Position numbers and translations under genes: made by a program. The notes under the pieces were generated by a model. It searched no databases. It saw only the letters and a program-made list of their open reading frames with translations, and was not told the origin of the DNA. From Casuarius casuarius (taxonomy: Eukaryota > Chordata > Aves > Casuariiformes > Casuariidae), in assembly GCA_003342895.1 (NCBI GenBank), contig PTFA01000081.1, positions 3,738,434-3,802,433 of the forward strand: a stretch of DNA of 64,000 nucleotides, written 5' to 3'. Below are positions 61,001 to 64,000 of this stretch, one piece after another. Position 1 is the first letter of the stretch, and every line of letters begins with the position of its first letter.

Positions 61001-62650
61001 CTGAGTGACAACAGGTGCAGCTCTTCCTCCACCGCTGTGAACTCAACCCGCAGCTCGCTCTTTGATTCCTTTTAACAAACATTTAACCTGGGCCACATCT
61101 CATACATTTTATACGCATATGTTTCAAGGCTAAATGACTAGGTGTTACATTTTTTCTTCTATTGCCTGAGAAGTATTCCCTTGGGAAAAATTACTCCCCC
61201 TCTTTTCCCGTTTCACCAAAAGCAGCAAAATATACCAGGTAGGCAGAGACACTGGTGTGACAGGTATAAATAACAGTAGTATATAAAACTAATAATTTTA
61301 TTCCATTTAAGAGTTACGTGTACAGCATTAGCTGTAATGGAGCAGAGAATAATTATGTGTTTTCCTTTTGTTCTGTGATAACCTCTGCTATATAGGCTTT
61401 TTCAGCACCAGTGTCCAGTTCTGTTTAGTATAAAGCTTGGATGGAGGGAGTTTGTGTGCTGTGTCTTAATGTTCTCTCTGCGACATTTTTGTAAAAACCG
61501 ATGTCAGATCTGTGACTGTGTTAGAGTGGCAAATTGCTCATTTTTGTAGAAAGCCACAAGACTATGGGATATGTGATTTTGGAGGACACTGACAGCTTTG
61601 TCCAGATGTCGGTATGTGGAGAAGTTCACTTGAGCAGAACCTAGGCCTTGGGTTTCAATTTGAATTCAAAATCTGTTTCAAATTTACAGCCTGCAGAACA
61701 AAAGGAAAAACATGTTTGATGTTGCGGGAGTCACACTCCATTGTTTCAGGTTTTCTTCTTGCTTTCAGAACCTCGTACAACTTTCTTTGTTCTTGATTGT
61801 CAGTGGCTTTAAATAAATCTGGCCAACAGACCACAGAAAGTTACTTTGTGCTACTGCACGCTAGTCCTTTTGGGACCTAACTGTCCTCTATCCTAGATTC
61901 TGTAGGACCTGGCTTTGGGTACAGTCCTCAGCAGGTGCACGTGGTTTTAGCTCATCACCACCAGCCCTGTCTCAGCGTGGGACCCGGGTTGCAAGGACAT
62001 TGTTTATTTTGTCATTAAACTTACACTGTTAGTGATGCCTGCAAAATTAATTATGTTTATGGACTTAAATTCATCTCTGACCTGTTAGGACCAATGAAGC
62101 AGCTCCTTTTGCTTTGAAAACAAAAGCAAAGATTCTTTCATTTTAGTGTGGTCAGGATAGGGTCCTCCACCTGGAATGCTGGTAGCTGATTAATTTTCCA
62201 AGAGTACTGGTATTGTGCTAACCCTCTTGAATGGAAGGTCATGTGTAGATACCATATAGGATAGGGTCATTTTTCAGGGAAAAACTTTGTTTTTAGTAGT
62301 TACCCTTGTTGATGGGATAAGTTTTATATTATCCTATAAACAATAGTAGGATGGCTTCCGGAAGACCACTGCAATTATAGAATATCCCGCAAACTGTATT
62401 TCTTTGTCAAAGATAGCAAGTATTCTCCCAGGTGGGGCAGAACCTCTGCAGAGGTGAGACTCCTGTTCTTGCGTTCTTTGCCGCTTCTGGAGCATGAGGG
62501 ATGTGTGAGCAAAGAAGGACCAAAGAGATGTGGAGATGATGTTTGTGAACTTTTTCTTTTAGATACACCTGCACAAAAGTGGGGAACACTGTGTGGTCTT
62601 AGTTATCTGCAGAAAGGTGTATCTGATTTTCTTCTCACTGAGGAGTAAAA

Positions 62651-62667
62651 CAGAGAGAGAGAGAGAG
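62651..62667. repeat. Short (GA)n microsatellite
   Basis: About eight GA dinucleotides in a row. No further structure. Confidence 0.85.
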
Positions 62668-63977
62668 TGTTCAAAATGGACAGATTCTGTGGGCAGTCAT
62701 ACATCAGCTAACCTTGAGGACCTGCTTTGGCCAGGAGTTTAGTTGCCCTGGGTCCTTTTGAAAGTTAGTGGAGATAAACAGTTGCTTGCAGATAGCACTT
62801 CAGGAGTTAGCAGTGTGTGTTCAGTCACTGCAGAATCCCTGAAGCTCTCGGTTTTCTTCTGAGGATATACTGCTGGTGAGTTTTTTCAGAGTGCTGGGAT
62901 TCTGGTCATACAGGACTTTGGCACAGCCACAGTTAGTTCACAGCAAAAGATATGTAAGAACTTGAAGCTAGACAATAATAGGATGGATTGTATAATATGC
63001 TCTGCCCAGCCAAATCTGCTTTATAGTGAATGTAGCAGGGATTTTTTCTTGAGGTTGTTGGATGCAAGTATGATCTTATAGTTCTTTGTAGGCTAAAATT
63101 GGTAGGAAACTCTCAACATAATCACATTCCTGTTGAAAATATGGTTTAAATTAAAAAAAAAAAAATCCATGCGAAAGTGTTGCTTTTTTCAGTGAGAATA
63201 TTCTAAACAAAACATTTTGTTCTGAACAAAAGAAAGGAAATTTTTCATTTCATTGTATTTAGAATATTCTTGAGGAAAACAGATTCTTCTAATTCGCTTT
63301 AGTTCAGCCTAGTTAAAGACAGCCTGTGCTACTAATATCTTCCGAAGTCCTATACTAGATTATGGAGTCAGGAAAGGATTATTGCCTCGATTATTGTCTG
63401 TTAACTCAGCATCGTTGAATACAGTTGATTCTGATAGTGAAATAAGGGAAATATTTGCCTCTTTCCATCTGGTTCATCCAGCTTCAGCTAGTGCAGGTCT
63501 GGTGTTCATGACCAAATAATTGAGATAATAATGTCAAATATCCAGTTGGAAAAAAAGTTAGGAATATACTACAAGAAATATTAATACTTTTTCCCTTTAA
63601 TGTCTGTCTTTCATCTCATAAAATTTAAGACTTACTGGTGACAGCTGAATTTTCTAATAGTTGAGGGTTTATTTGTAGGGGTAATGCTTTGGTTCTTCAG
63701 CTTCCTTCTTACCATCGCATCCTCCTGGATATAGTTTTTCTGAGTTAAGAGTTATGCTATCACTTCCTTAGGGTGATACAGTAGATAAGGATTTCTGTCA
63801 GCATTTGCTGATAAAGCTAATATATATCCATGCCATTGTATTCAAAGGTGAAAAAAACATGAACAAAGTATTCTCTCTGCATGCGCACACAGCTCTCTAG
63901 GATATACAAATTGAACAACTTGTTTGTAATTATGCCTGCTTTGCATTCCTCTGTTAACCCTTTTTTTTTTTTTTCAG

Positions 63978-63995
63978 TAGAGAACACCTAGTCAG
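63978..63995 (+). other. FGGY: Possible 18-nt microexon of FGGY
   Basis: A 14-base T run and CAG (63,961-63,977) form a strong acceptor. Eighteen bases later CAG|GTAAG forms a near-ideal donor at the very end of the window. Read in phase 2 from FGGY coding exon 4, the 18 bases give Ser-Arg-Glu-His-Leu-Val and again leave AG, so inclusion would insert six residues after Ala184 without changing the frame downstream. No such insertion is known to me in other FGGY proteins. Chance is quite possible, because a length divisible by three occurs one time in three. Confidence 0.25.
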
Positions 63996-64000
63996 GTAAG

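Larger units (their letters stand above)
10205..64000 (+). other. FGGY: FGGY gene, 5' part (promoter-proximal exon to beyond window)
   Basis: The gene runs on the plus strand and is cut by the right edge of the window. It has a probable non-coding exon 1 ending at 10,234 and four coding exons. Spliced together these give 554 coding bases (184 codons plus two bases) with no frame break. Introns measure 12,421, 1,969, 1,863, 12,608 and at least 24,339 bases; phases of the introns after coding exons 1-4 are 0, 1, 0 and 2. The encoded part corresponds to about the first third of a roughly 550-residue enzyme. I looked for the next conserved FGGY exon (expected to resume with a Ser-Leu-Cys-Ser-Leu-Val-type segment and a Trp-rich stretch) in all sequence after 39,662 and did not find it. 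Confidence 0.9.
39662..64000 (+). other. FGGY: FGGY intron 5 (continues beyond window)
   Basis: At least 24,339 bases of phase-2 intron. Content: simple repeats at 40,497-40,514, 42,474-42,518, 44,515-44,604, 46,897-46,997, 49,499-49,545, 51,603-51,629 and 57,942-58,012; MIR-type pieces at 45,060-45,180, 48,118-48,165 and 57,165-57,310; palindromic MITEs at 44,775-44,870, 52,675-52,752, 53,549-53,740 and 55,676-55,797; and small direct duplications at 48,272-48,319 and 53,381-53,408. Two splice-site pairs that could define alternative exons (43,442-43,526 and 63,978-63,995) are described separately. No open frame elsewhere resembles FGGY or another recognised protein. Confidence 0.75.

Noticed and set aside
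1..64000. tRNA, rRNA, snoRNA, CRISPR array, integrated virus or bacterial-type operon
   Set aside because: By eye I found no cloverleaf with A/B boxes outside SINE relics, no regularly spaced direct repeats, no LTR pair or viral-type frame, and no tightly packed long open frames. A computed search would be needed to exclude small C/D-box RNAs.

Overview
This window is vertebrate nuclear DNA, most likely from a bird or a closely related sauropsid. Four short, well-spliced coding exons sit in more than 50 kb of AT-rich, repeat-poor intron. The interspersed repeats I can recognise are all old and decayed: MIR/CORE-SINE pieces, one CR1-type LINE tail, and palindromic MITEs of the kind common in reptile and bird genomes. 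I see no young transposon, no prokaryotic gene organisation, no CRISPR array, no rRNA or tRNA, and no virus-like open frame. The species itself cannot be fixed from the sequence.

The window carries one recognisable protein-coding gene, the 5' third of FGGY on the plus strand. FGGY is an FGGY-family carbohydrate kinase, known in mammals and yeast as a D-ribulokinase. Layout: 1-9,940 is non-coding upstream DNA with decayed repeats. 9,945-10,430 is a CpG-island promoter with a (CCCCT)n tract, an NRF1-like site, a probable non-coding first exon ending at 10,234, and a 34-bp tandem duplication carrying MYB-type half-sites. Intron 1 runs 10,235-22,655. Coding exons follow at 22,656-22,868, 24,838-24,949, 26,813-26,964 and 39,573-39,661. 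They join without a frame break into residues 1-184 plus two bases of codon 185, starting at the ATG at 22,668. From 39,662 to the end is one intron of at least 24.3 kb, and the remaining two thirds of the enzyme must lie beyond the window.

The decoded part covers the first half of the N-terminal kinase lobe. It includes the nucleotide/phosphate-binding DVGS region, the TCSLV motif associated with D-ribulose-specific members, and the WMDHRA sugar-site motif. Intron phases (0, 1, 0, 2) and exon lengths fit the human protein, as I remember it, with no insertion or deletion.

I found no unknown biological system here. The items most worth a second look are: an 18-nt potential microexon with near-ideal splice sites at the very end of the window, in frame with the preceding FGGY exon; the duplicated MYB-site module next to exon 1; a possible frame-shifting cassette exon at 43,442-43,526; and a cluster of palindromic MITEs at 52.7-55.8 kb, one of which would fold as an almost perfect hairpin in the FGGY pre-mRNA. 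Repeat family names are from memory of consensus sequences and were not searched.
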